64,000 bases of DNA from Pseudopyrenochaeta lycopersici (lineage: Eukaryota > Ascomycota > Dothideomycetes > Pleosporales > Pseudopyrenochaetaceae): NCBI GenBank assembly GCA_003313425.1, contig NHZP01000003.1:248001-312000 (forward strand), written 5' to 3'. Of this stretch, positions 11,453 to 23,300 are shown piece by piece; position 1 is the first letter of the stretch, and every line of letters begins with the position of its first letter. The notes under the pieces were generated by a model. That model was not told the origin of the DNA. It made no database searches and was given only the letters and a program-made list of their open reading frames with translations. The translations under genes and the position numbers were made by a program.

Positions 11453-11865
11453 TCAGACATATTTGAAGGGATATGAGGATTTCCGATAGCTATAACAGTG
11501 CACGGATCGCTTACTTCGTCCTGTCCGACTTCTGTGAGCCAGCCGACACCAAAAAGGTACAAATGTGAAATCGGACAAAAGCCACTCGTGAGGGAAATCC
11601 AGTAAGCTGTTGTAGGAAAATGAGCAGTAGGGTATCATACGATTGTCTTTGTAATCAGGACGGAAAGCGTCGATCCACACGGGAATGTACTTGTGAGCGT
11701 TGATCCACCCGTACCGCGTCGTGCCGAGCCATGCATCCGACCAGTCCTGTGGCGCTGAGCGAAGGATCCTTCGGAACAACTCCGGACAAAATGGCCTCCT
11801 ATCAGCGTCTGCACCGTACCAACAACAATTATACTGCATGTCGCAGTGTGGAAAGTACTCAATGC
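11453..11865 (-). pseudogene. Possible coding fragment, Trp/Tyr/Asp-rich, unknown family
   Basis: A minus-strand frame is open from just after a stop near 11875 to 11453. Its translation looks more like a real protein than chance: YFPHCDMQYNCCWYGADADR near the top, then FCPELFRRILRSAPQDW and AWLGTTRYGWINAHKYIPVW. Later residues (from about 11580 down) become basic and less convincing. No start context, clear partner exon or recognised domain is present. A 3' splice site (AAATATCAAG) is possible at the upstream end. It could be a gene relic, a terminal exon of an unrecognised gene, or chance. Confidence 0.3.
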
Positions 11866-11869
11866 TTTG

Positions 11870-12435
11870 CCTTGATATTTACAGGGCACTTTTTGAAAAC
11901 CTTGAGAGGATCAGAAGCGTAGGGACGCCCGAAAGCAACCCAAGTACACTCCTGCGCGGGCCGCACACCTATTCGAATCAGCATTCAGAAACAAAGAGTG
12001 AAACTGGCCTTGCCAAATCAAAGTTTCGCACTGTGCAACTCATTGCTGGTTAATTCCGGCTGCATTCCGCGGGGTTACATTGATGTCATCTCAGCCCTTA
12101 TAATAGTGCGCTCATCTTTCAATTTGTTCCACTGCAGTAGCTTTAGAGTTTCCCTCCAAATTCGCCTACGCGCCTGAGGTTAAGTGGGACTCGCAAGTCG
12201 GTCTAGAGTATTAGGGCTTGTGCGATGGTTGACACAGAGGGTAATGTCGCAATGTCTCAATTAAGCTTATGCTGTGATTTCTGAGCATCACTTCCAGGCT
12301 AGCTTTTGTATCGATCATGAGAAACCCTCTGACTTCCGTGAGAGACTGCATCAATTTCCTCTTGTACTCTGAATGAATCAGCAGTTTGCACCTCATGATT
12401 GGTGGAATGGTTTTCACATTCATCCACATTCTCAC
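11870..12435. other. Intergenic, nothing supportable
   Basis: Only short ORFs without motifs are present. The region lies between two relic-like coding fragments on the minus strand. Confidence 0.4.
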
Positions 12436-12438
12436 TTC

Positions 12439-13438
12439 CTAATAGTTCGGGCATCCCACAGTACTCTCTGGAAGCCCTGCTGTTTCCCTATTCTCTGGTA
12501 CAAGTGGTGCAGGACCTGTGTCGAGTTCTGCCACGTCTGAAGATACTAGCAGAGGTTTGTGTGTTGCATCTAACTCCGATTTCTGGTACTGGGCGTCCCC
12601 AAGGGCCAAGCCGGCATCGTCTTCGAGTTCAACTTTAGCCGTCGAAGGAATTTCTTCTTCGCTCTGCGGAGCTTGATTTGTTCCTGACTTCTTTTTTCTC
12701 GAAATGAAAGCGATAGATGACGAAATCATAATGGGTATGGGTGCTGAGACGCCTCCAGCGATACCTCCAATGGCCCCTTTCGATATTTTTGTATCGTCAC
12801 CGGTCCTTGGGCTGCTTGAGGAAAGGCCAGCGGGACCATTTGTGATTGTGGGCGATGCTGAAGTAATCGAATCTGCGAACGTAGTGAAAGGTAAGGCGGG
12901 ATCCAACTGAAGCAGGACTTTAGGGGGGTAAAAAAAATCCGGAGCGCTTCTTCGCTCGCCGTCATATATCATAGTGGCCAGAAGTCTCAGAATAAATATA
13001 TAGCGCCTCGGTGCTACGCTGTTGGCATCGATGCACTTTGACTGTCGTCTCCCACTGGAAGTCTACAGCATCTTGACAAAAGGGTACACCTGTTCGGCAC
13101 CCCTTAAGAGTGTTATGAGTCGATTGGCGCGTAGTACGAAGTAATTCACTTACTTAGGACAACAATTACCAAAACCCAGCTCGCTGAAATCCCGGTTTAC
13201 AACGTCGTATCCAATTGGACATGCGACACCTGGGGAGAATTCAAGAGCTATATCTATTCTTGAATTCCGCTGAAGAGGGAGCGAACTCAGAAAGCCGGGG
13301 AAACAAGCCGCCGCCACGGAAGGCGTTCCTTGAGGCCCGCAATGTCACGTCTCGTGCGAGTGTGCATTCCGTTGTAGTCGTCCGACAATAGACAAAAAGC
13401 GTGGAGCAATACGCAGGCTGTAGAAAAGGTGTCGTCAA
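12439..13438 (-). pseudogene. Decayed or mis-framed single-span membrane protein with Cys motifs and Ser/Thr stalk
   Basis: Reading down the minus strand, one frame (13438-about 13300) gives TTPFLQPAYC and a Thr-rich stretch. A frame one base away (from 13344) continues with CFPGFL, EFSPGVACPIGYDVV and GNCCP. A 99 bp intron (13055-13153, donor GTAAGT, acceptor TTCCAG) then joins it as CCPNG to the last exon (12439-13054). That exon carries a Ser/Thr/Pro-rich stalk, a Gly-rich membrane segment near 12750 (GAIGGIAGGVSAPIPIMISS), basic residues RKKK and an acidic tail. The order CFP, SPGxxCPxGY, CCPxG, stalk, one TM and short tail is one I associate with fungal plasma-membrane/wall proteins of unknown function. 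The frame change between the first two blocks has no intron that would fit, and no start codon was found. This suggests a frameshifted pseudogene, although a sequencing error or a missed 5' exon is possible. Confidence 0.5.
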
Positions 13439-13439
13439 T

Positions 13440-14329
13440 GGTCCGGCGCTTCAACCTTTCCTCGAAAGTTCTACGTAAGCCCTCAGATGTGGCCATGATT
13501 ATTGTGAACAGCGAACAAAAGTTCAATATGGCCTACAGGCACTGTTAGCCCACTTCAGTCGTTTGCAATTGTCTATATTTGTCACCCACTGACTGAAGTT
13601 CTCTTGGATTGCGTTTGACGGGGAAATTGTTGGCGAAGCTAATCCTCAGAACAGAATTGGCGCCCGCGCAATCAGATGATCAGCAACAGCATTGCCCGGC
13701 AGCTGGGGCACCAAGCCGATGTAGGAGGGTAATAATGATGGAGCGAGGCCATCTGACAATCCGACCGAACATAGCAATCTTTCACATCTTCCATTGACCC
13801 TCAAGTTCTGATGGTTATAATTCAGCGATACGGTTACCATTCCCTACAGCCAATGGTGTTAGCCGGTGTTAGACGTTGAACTTGACATGTTAGGTCTGAC
13901 ATTCTTGCTTTTCCAAGGTTGTTCTTCTCCCTAAGGAAGCATTAGGAGAAGGTAGCCGATTTGATGTCTCGTTCTTTTCCCAAGTATTGTTGCCACAGCA
14001 CAAATCCTCTTCCGCTGCAAGAGAGACCTTCTGTCTTCACTGTGCTAAATAATATCCTTTTCGCAAGGGCAAAATGCGACGCCCGCCCTACGAAACCCTA
14101 CCTCTAAATCCTTGTGAGCATAGACAGAAGTATGCGAGCTGTTGACACAAATTACGAAGCTTTCAGAAATTATCATTTGAAATTTCTCTAGACGCCCTAA
14201 AACGCCTATATACACCATTGCAGATGTACCCAACCCGCCCTCAGTCGCCTAGAAGAGGTACCACAAACACCATGATATGTAACGCCAGCAACTTATAAAC
14301 CTCAAACGCCACCGTGATAGCACTGTATT
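13440..14329. other. Intergenic, 3' side of the NRPS gene
   Basis: No coding signal was found. The segment separates the decayed membrane-protein gene from the stop of the NRPS gene. The tail of the NRPS is read into this side by splicing (last exon 14330-14467). Confidence 0.5.
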
Positions 14330-17300
14330 CTAACATATACTCGTCAGTTCCTTCCGAAGGTCCTCCACTAGTTTCTCTCCATTCTCTAAGCTCAACATAT
14401 CTATTGGCGCAAAAACACCAATGTCCAACGCACCATTCTGGATTGTGGCTTCAATGTCGATTGCATGCTATTTACATGTTAGCTACTGTCGCCGAGTATT
14501 TGAATTCTTTACGTCATGACTTACAAGGTAGGCACTATTAGCGTGTTCATTTACAAGTTCATTCGATACCTCTGAGCGTCGGTTTTCAATTGGTGAAACC
14601 GTTCTGACCGATTGTTGCCACTGCGCTGCTGTTTTGATTTTGAGAGCATTGTTATTTTTACCAAGCTTCTCCACCTCAACAGTATCTGGCAAATTGAGGA
14701 AATTGACGAATGTGTCAACTTTGATGTCAGTCCACTCGCTGATCTCAAAGAGGCTGACAGAAGCATTGGCTGTATCGCTGATATGCCGCAGATCACTTTG
14801 AATACAAGCAGCTACCTCCCCGATGCTTCGATCCAGTGACGATGTAATTCGAAGAGGAAGCATATTTACTGTAGGTATAGCGGCTGCTTCGATTCCCTCA
14901 ACAGAAAGTGAACGATTGGCGAGATAGATGCCGAGGATAATATCTTGACCCCCAGGATTGATCGTCATTGCAGCATAAAGTTTAGCGTACGTGGCAAGAA
15001 TCAGGGACTGTATAGATAAGCCCTGTCTACGAGCAGTTGCTTCTAATGTCGACGATTGAAGGAGAGCCGGGCTGAAAATCTCGACTCTAGGCTTGAGGGG
15101 AAGTGTTGGACGATGTAGGCGGCGTTGATTTGTATTTTTCAAGTAGTTTGTCCAAAAGATTTTACGATCCTTGCGTGCTGATACCGTGTGAGTGCTGGCG
15201 ACAAGTTTGGCGAAAGTGTTGTCGGGTGAAAGTGTGGCTTTGCCATTGCACAGGTCCAGGAATTGTTGCATCAGGATTGGTAAGCTCACACCATCGTACA
15301 GCGCATGGTGGATCTTCAACCTCAAATCCCAGCCCGTTGAAGTGCGTGAGACGAGCAGATGCGCCCACGGCTGCTCGAAGGCAATCTTCTGGAAATGCCC
15401 GCGGATGTCATCTTCAGCGTATCCAGTGATATCCGTAACAAGGCTTGTTGTTTCCTTCAAGACTCTCTGTACGTAAGGTATGCGGTTGTTGGTGGTTGGG
15501 TCAAAATGCGTTCGCAAGATGGGGTTCGCCCTAGCAAGAGCTTTCCATGAGTTTTGAATGGCTTCGAATGTGATAGTGCCATGAGCTTCATAAGTGAACT
15601 CAGGATAGAAATTGCAGCCTTCTGAATTGGCCCACATTGCCAACATATAAAGCTGACCTGCGGTGACAGGTAAGATCGCCTCTACATTGGCATCATCCAG
15701 GCAGAGAGCGGTTTTCTGATCAATGTCTTGCAAAGCTTGTGTAATCGTTGATTTATAATCGGTAACGTCCGTGCCAGCAGACGCAGTTCGCGCGTCAACG
15801 ACATTGGCCATATTCGCAACCGTGCCAGCTCGGAGCATCTGTCCGACACTGAGTACTATCCCTTGTCTGCGCAGAAGCGATGACACCTTGATCGCACTGA
15901 TGGAATCAAGGCCGATGTGGAAGATAGTCATATCGCTCCTTATCTTGTCTTTGGGGGTTTTGGAGACGGTGGCTAGAATTTCGAGGATTTTTCGTGCCGT
16001 CCTTGACTGTGGCGGACTACCGTCGTCTTCCCCATCCTGGAGGGTCTCACCATTAGTAAGGCGAGCGTTTCCTGTCGTCGCCTCAAACGGTGGCAAGCCA
16101 CACACTGATGTGTTTTGAGATGTAATGTCAATGAGATTAGCTTCTGGTCTCCCCATCAGGTTCCTCAAAACTTCATCCAAACGGTCCAGAAGCTGCTTCG
16201 CGCCTGCTTCAGAGAAGACCTCCTCTTTTACTGCACACCGCCATACCAAGTTATCATTGACCACCTCCATCTCAACGCAAACCGGATACTCGACCTCGCT
16301 GTGCCCTTCGATACTCGTATAAAGCTTTTCTTTCACATCCTGTCCTTCATCTGGGCTCTTCTGGTAAATGAACAGGCTTTCGAATACGCTTCCACCAACA
16401 CCAGCGAGAGCCATGGCTTGGCGAAGAGGGAAGTGTTGCCACTGCTTGATGTTTGTGAAGTTATCTTGTACGTAATGCAGCATATCTAAACAGGTTCCGT
16501 GTAGAATTGTGCGAATTGCCACAGTGTTCATTGTTGGGAACAGTAACTGAGATCGCTGATCATCATCACGACCGGAGAGGATGGAGCCAAACGTAACGTC
16601 CAGAGAGTGGGTTAAAGATGCCAATACTATAGCGAAGACGGTCTGGCCAATCGTCTGGAACGACACTTTGCTGTTTTTGGCGAAAGATACGATATCAGCT
16701 AGAGACATCTGGCTGCTCTGCTGAAGGCGATAAGTTTGTCCATTCTGAAGGCTTGGGCTCTCCATTTGTCGAGGGAAGGAAGTACTTGTCACATCGTAGA
16801 GATAGTCTTGCCAAAAGGACGCTGCGTCGGAACTGGATATTGACGTGATCTCAGCTAATGAGGATTCGTAGCTGGGTCGCGACACGAATTGATCGTGATA
16901 CGCTTGATGGATATCGGTATGTAGTAGGGTAAGAGACCAGCCATCATAGAGCGCATGTGCAATAGAAAGGATGAGATAGGATTGGTTTGGAACCTCGACA
17001 TACAGTACGTGGAACGGAGGCTGTGATAACCCAGACTTTATCGCCTTGATACGGAGCTCTTCAAGGATCTCGTGAAAGTTGGGCTCATTCTCTAGTTTGA
17101 TTTGCGACCAGAACTCATGAGGCCGCTGATAGACAATCTGTGCGAATGAATCGTGAAGGTCTGGATCGTCTACTTCAAAGAACATTGTGCGTAAAATTGG
17201 TGAATCTTCAACGACCCGAGTCCAAGCGTACCGTAGCTTGTCAATGTCGGTGTTGGGTTGTACCCTCAGTACATCGAAATTGAAGTACCTTGTATACTCG

Positions 17301-20300
17301 GATGCAGTCATCTCAGCGATCATGGCTTCTTGCAGTGGTGTTACAGGTAAAACTGTATCGATAAGGTGCTTGCTGATATCTTGTTGCTGGACGTAACCTA
17401 GAAGTTGTTGCTTGCGTGAATGGAAGTGGGAATATGATGGAGGCTGTTCATTTCGACTCGTGCCGCTCGATATCTGCCGAACCATGTTCGCGATGGTGAG
17501 GTTGCGCATAATGCCGCTCACTGGCAGATTGATACCACGCTTCTTGAGCTTAGAGGATAGCTTAATCGCGTCGATGCTGTCAAGACCAAGCTCGAAAATC
17601 GATGTTGATTCATTGACCTCTTCCACTCCGACAGTGGACAGTCCTGCAATCTCTTCTCTAATCTTGGTTGCATTATCACTCCAGTGAAACTCTCTCGCAC
17701 TGTTTATCCCGTTTATGGTAGGCGTGGGAGTCCCATTCTGAGCTACGCCATTTATCTCCGCTGGTATATCCGAGAGAGTCGATGGGTCATTCAAAACCTG
17801 TATCAATGTTTCCTCAAATCTATTCAGTAGCTTGATCGAAGCCTGCTCGTCCAAGATGTGCCCTTGTACGGCCAGAGTCAATTTAAACGAATCATTGCCC
17901 TTCTGCTCAACTTCAAAAGCAAGCGGGTAATCTACCGCAGCATCTCCATCAACAATCTCCCACGCATCATTTCTTGTCCATTCGTCATTGTCCTGGCTTA
18001 GTTGGTAAACAAACAGGTTGTCAAAAAGTGGTTCGGCCGGATTTCTCTTGCACCACTTCATAATTTCCCGAAGTGGCGTGTGTTGATAGGGATAAGCGGC
18101 TGTGTTGAACTCATGTACTCTCTTGATGATGGAACTCCAATTCTCACCAGGTTCAGAATTATGTCGGAATGGGATCGTATTGAACATCGGGCCTATGGTG
18201 CGATCCACGCCTTCCAGATCAATTGAGCGGCCTGAGACAACCAGGCCAGTAGTTACCGTTCTTTTTAGATGCTTTTGGAGAACATGGAGCCAACAAGCTT
18301 GAACGATGGCATTGGCAGTGACATTGAGCTTCCGCCTAATGGGCTCGAAGTCTATCAATGCACGCAGATCTCGTGTGATGAAAGTGGCGTTGTCGCTTGG
18401 TTCGGCGGTGAGCGCTGGGATTGGCTTGAAAATGTCGTTCGTAAGATGGTCTAACCAGAACTTCTTTGCGCCGTCAATCGTGCGCAATGGACCATGAGCA
18501 AGGGCAGAGTGGAATGAAGGTGCCCCAGGGCCAGGCTTGCGCCCATTGTAGGCATCCCAAACCGCCTTGAAGATAAGCCCGATACTGTTCCCATCATACA
18601 GTCCATGGAAGATGTGTACAACTAGGTAGCTTTCTTGTGGCGTTGCGACGTAAACAATCTCGAATGGGCGTCGGAGTTCAGTGCTATTGTGCTGCAGCCA
18701 ACCCTGCCTTAGACGGTCTAAACAGTCGGCCGTGGATTCGTTCTTCGTAGTGGTTTTCAGCAGCCAAGGTAAATCTACCTCGCTTAGGATAGCTTGTACA
18801 AAACCAGCCTCCGTGTTTGCAAAGACGGTACGCAGCATCTGAGTTGATGCATACACATTGTTCCATGCCTCTCGAAGCCTTCCTTCGTCAATATTGTCTT
18901 TCAACCTGAATCGGAAGCTGTTGAAATAAAGTCCTCGATCGCTTTCTAGATATTTTGCAATCATTCCTTGCTGGAGTGGTGTACATGGCGCGAGTGCTTC
19001 GATTGCTGATGGCTCAACCGAGAAAGCTTGCGCAACTGTTCGTCTATGACGATGCTGGACCGCAGTGATAGTTTGCTGTGTTGCCAAAATGGACCCGCGA
19101 TTATTCCTGTCAGACGTATTGGTCTTCAACGCCTTTCCAAGACGTTGAATAGTAGGAAATTTCATGACTTCAGACACTGTTGCGTTCAAGAAACCGGCAT
19201 GCTTCATCGCTCTCGAGACACCAATCGCGGATATCGAATCCATGCCTAGCTCGAAGAAGCTGATATCTCTGCTGATAGACTCTTCATCCACAGCCAGTGC
19301 CTCCTTGAGCACATGCTGCATTTTACGGTCATGCTCTGACCATGTTCCATCTTGTTCGAATGATGTTGCCGAGAGTTGTTGTATGTCACTAGCAGATAAG
19401 GATTCATACATTTGCCTAAGTTTCCTTGCATCAGCCTTATTGTTGATATTCAGAGGCATGCTCGTGAGAGGAACAAAGTGCGTAGGAACCATGTATGGCG
19501 GAAGTTTCTCAAGGCATGCCTCCTTTAACCTTGCCATTCTGCTTGCATCACTCAGCATAACCTCGGGCAGCCCGCTCAGTCTCGTATTCGAAACAATAAA
19601 AGCCACCAGTTGCGCTGTCTGCTGTTTGGAGTGTCTGAGCACCAATGTTGCTACGTCCGACACATGTGCAGTGGATTGCCTGATGACTGAATTGATCTCA
19701 CCGGTCTCTAGTCGTTGTCCACGTAGTTTGACTTGGTCATCTGCACGGCCCAAGAAGTCGAAAGAGCCATCATGGAGAACCCTCACAAGATCACCAGTCC
19801 TGTACACACGCTCTTCAAAGCGAAGAAGGTATGGGAAACGCTCGTTGGTCAGGTCTGCACGATTGAGATAGCCTTTTCCAACGAGTTTTCCCGAGACGCA
19901 AAGCTCGCCAACTCCACCTCGAAGCACAGGGACGTCTGAGCCGAGTTCGAGAACAAAAGACCCAACATTTTCGAACTGCTGGCCAATATTGGAGGGCTTA
20001 CCATTGGCGGGCACACGCGTGTACATTGTCACACCAATTGTCGCCTCAGTGGGTCCGTAGCCATTGTAGATGACCCCCTTTGGGCCCCATACGTCTAATA
20101 TCTCTTGCTTGAGGCTTTCACCTCCAGTGATGAAAACGCCTTTACAAAGACTTGGCACATCGTCGGGATGCAGTATCTGCGCAAGACTCGGTGTTAAATC
20201 GATATGGGTAATGCGCAAATTGTTGATTGATTTCGCTAAATCCTCGAAAATGAGATCTCGAGGCGCCGATACGACACAAATACCAACCGACCAACTCCAA

Positions 20301-23300
20301 TATTGCTCGAGGACCGATACATCAAAGTGAAAAGATGCAAATTGAAGCCAGCGGGACTCGACATTCCAATGACCAGCGAAGAGGCGCTGAAAAGCAAGTA
20401 ATGCTTGGACAGCGTTTTCGTGAGTCAGTTCGCATCCCTTAGGTGTGCCGGTGGTGCCACTGGTGTACAAGCAATAACTGCGATCTTGAGGATCGATTCT
20501 TCTGGGGAGAGTTGGTTTAGACTTTGGCAATGAGCGGAGCACGACTTCATTCAGATTCAGCACTGGTATATCGATATTCTCTTGGAATTTAGCAGACTGG
20601 TGTGTCATTGAAAGTACGAGCCGAGCTTGAGAGTCCCTGACGATGAATGCTTGACGCGCGGCTGGAGCTCCAGGGTCAATAGCAACGAATGCGCAACCGG
20701 CCTTCAGGACTCCAAGCATTGCGAAGGAGGCCTCTGGGCATTTTTCGAAGCATACGCCAATTAGATCGCCTGGTTGAGCGCCATGGCAAATGAGCAAATG
20801 CGCGATTCTGTTTCCTTCGGTATCCAGCTCAGGATAGGTCCACGCTTCGCTGGAGTAGCCGCCATCGTCGATAGCATACGCAAATTCAAGGGCGATACGT
20901 TGGGGGTACTTCGATGCTGTAGCCTCGACCATTTCATGTAGTAACTTTGATTCTGAAGGCAAATCGGGTTCTCTCGCCGGGGTGATTGAATAGAGCGCTG
21001 GATTAAATGAAAACTCTGTTGAAGACGGGCCAGGAAAAATGAATCGCTCCATCAGGTATTCGAATTGATCAAGTATCAAATTGGCATGCTCCTTCGGTAT
21101 GACATGCGGCAAGAAGGTCAGGCGGTACTCTAGATACCCTCTCTTGGCCTCTAGTTCGATAGAGACTGAGTATTCTGCCGTCGCTTTCTCGTCTGTCACA
21201 CTCCAAAGACTATCTACATTAGCATGATTCAATGATTTTTGATAGGCAAAGATCGTATCAAAGAGGGGTTCGTTCGAGAATCCCATCATTCTCTGTATCT
21301 CGTTGAGTGGTATAAATTGGTGTTGCTGAATCTCAGCATTCAGTTCCAATACCGCACGGAGTGTTTTCTTTCTGTCTTGGTTGACTGTGCATGAAAAGGG
21401 TACAGTGTTGATGCATGGAAAGACAGCACTGTCTGCTTCCTCTAGACTGCGTCCTGACAGTACGACTCCGCAAGTAACCGATGGCTCACCAGTATAGGCG
21501 GATAGGATAGATAGCCAGCTCGCGATGCCAGCGGCTTGGATTGTAATATTCTCTTCTCGGCACCCAGCTTCCATGTCAGACAAGGATTTAGTGGACTGCT
21601 TTGTTGAGACCAGTGAAGGCATTGCGCTGTACTTAAGCGGCGCTAGGTTCGGAAATCGACATGGACTCGCCTTCTTTCCGAGCTGAGTCCAGAACACCTC
21701 CCCATCCTTGCTGCTCTGGCTAGATCGCAAAACACCATCGATGACCGAGTCTAGCGATGCTGGAATTGAGAGGTGCTGACCTTGGTATGCAGCTGCGACA
21801 TCGCCAAATATGGACTGCAGGCTTTGGGCATCGAAAAGTCCGTGAAAGATGGCAAGGTCGAGGTTCGTATACATGCCTTCCCGACCGGCCCGTATTTCCC
21901 AAGGTGGCAAATGAAGCTTGCTAAAAGTTCGGCGCTGCAACTTTTGTAACCAATTAGCCACCTGTTCAGACGGTTGATTGTCAGGAGCAACTGTCCATGG
22001 TATGTCAATGGCGTTTGGCGTGTATTGAATCATGACAAAAGGATAAGTAGTGTCTTTGACATGAGCGAACCCTGTTCGTAAGATTGCATGCCGTGCCATT
22101 GTCAGCCTCCAAGCCTCTTTGATCTTGTTGATATCCACGTTGGGAGTCAATTGCAAGCGGATGCAGTTCAAATATATTGTCCCTTCTTTCGCGAGGAACT
22201 GAGAAACCAAACCTTTCTGAAGAGGGGTACAGGGCTTAATTGCCGCAACATCTTCATCCTTGATATTGTATTCTCTTAGCACCTGCGGCTTGAGATTGTT
22301 TTCAAAAGAATTGAAGTCGAACTGTACAGCAGGCCTGAGCGCTGTTGCGGTCGAACACTCGAGATATGCCGCGATATCAGAACAGGTTGTATGTCTCATG
22401 ACGTCCGCTGCGTTCACATTGTGACCTTGTCTTCGAAGTGCAGCCGCGATTTGTACTGCGCTGATGCTGTCAAGACCGAGTTGATAGATTGAGGTGGTGG
22501 GTAAGATGTCGTTAGTTGTTACCTTCGACAGTCGTGCAAATATGTCTCGAACTCGGTTTTCAAGCACAGTCCAGCGATGGTCAAAAGCATGTCCAGTAAC
22601 TCCATTTGAAAGCGTGTTCACTTCGGCTGATTCACGGAAGATTTCCATCAGTGCCTTCTTGTCAACCTTGCCAGCCATGGATCGGGGTATTCTCTCAATG
22701 AAGAGGAAGAATTGAGGCACCATGTATGAGGGCAAGATGTTGCTCGCGGCCTTTTTCAGCGTCTTTTGGAGCTCAGTACGTGTATCTTTGTCCACTTGTT
22801 GCCTTGTGACTATGAAAGCAACAAGCTGCTCTTTTGAGTTCGCATTCTTCTTTAGGATCTGTGTAACGGCAGTTGCGATATCTGGATGAGACTCTTGAAG
22901 GGCATGGTTGATTTCCCCAAGCTCGACTCGAAGGCCTCGTATTTTGACCTGGTCATCTGCGCGTCCGATAAATTCGAAATTGCCATCGCTCAACAATCGG
23001 ACAATGTCGCCACTCTTGTAGAACCTTTGGCCGTTTTTAAACACAAATCGCTCTTCTGTAAGTCCGGAGTTACCCATGTAACCTCGCGCCAGCTGTGCTC
23101 CTCCAATATACAGTTCTCCGATACTCAACAAAGGCAGCGGTCTGTCGCCATTGGCAGGGAAGACCGCGAAAGAAGTCGTAGGAAAAGGCTTTCCTATGAT
23201 GGAAGTGCTCATCTCCTGAGCAACCGGATACATTGTTGTACAGAATGCGGCCTCAGTCGGCCCGTAAGAATTGACACATGAACCGTTCCATTCTTTGACG

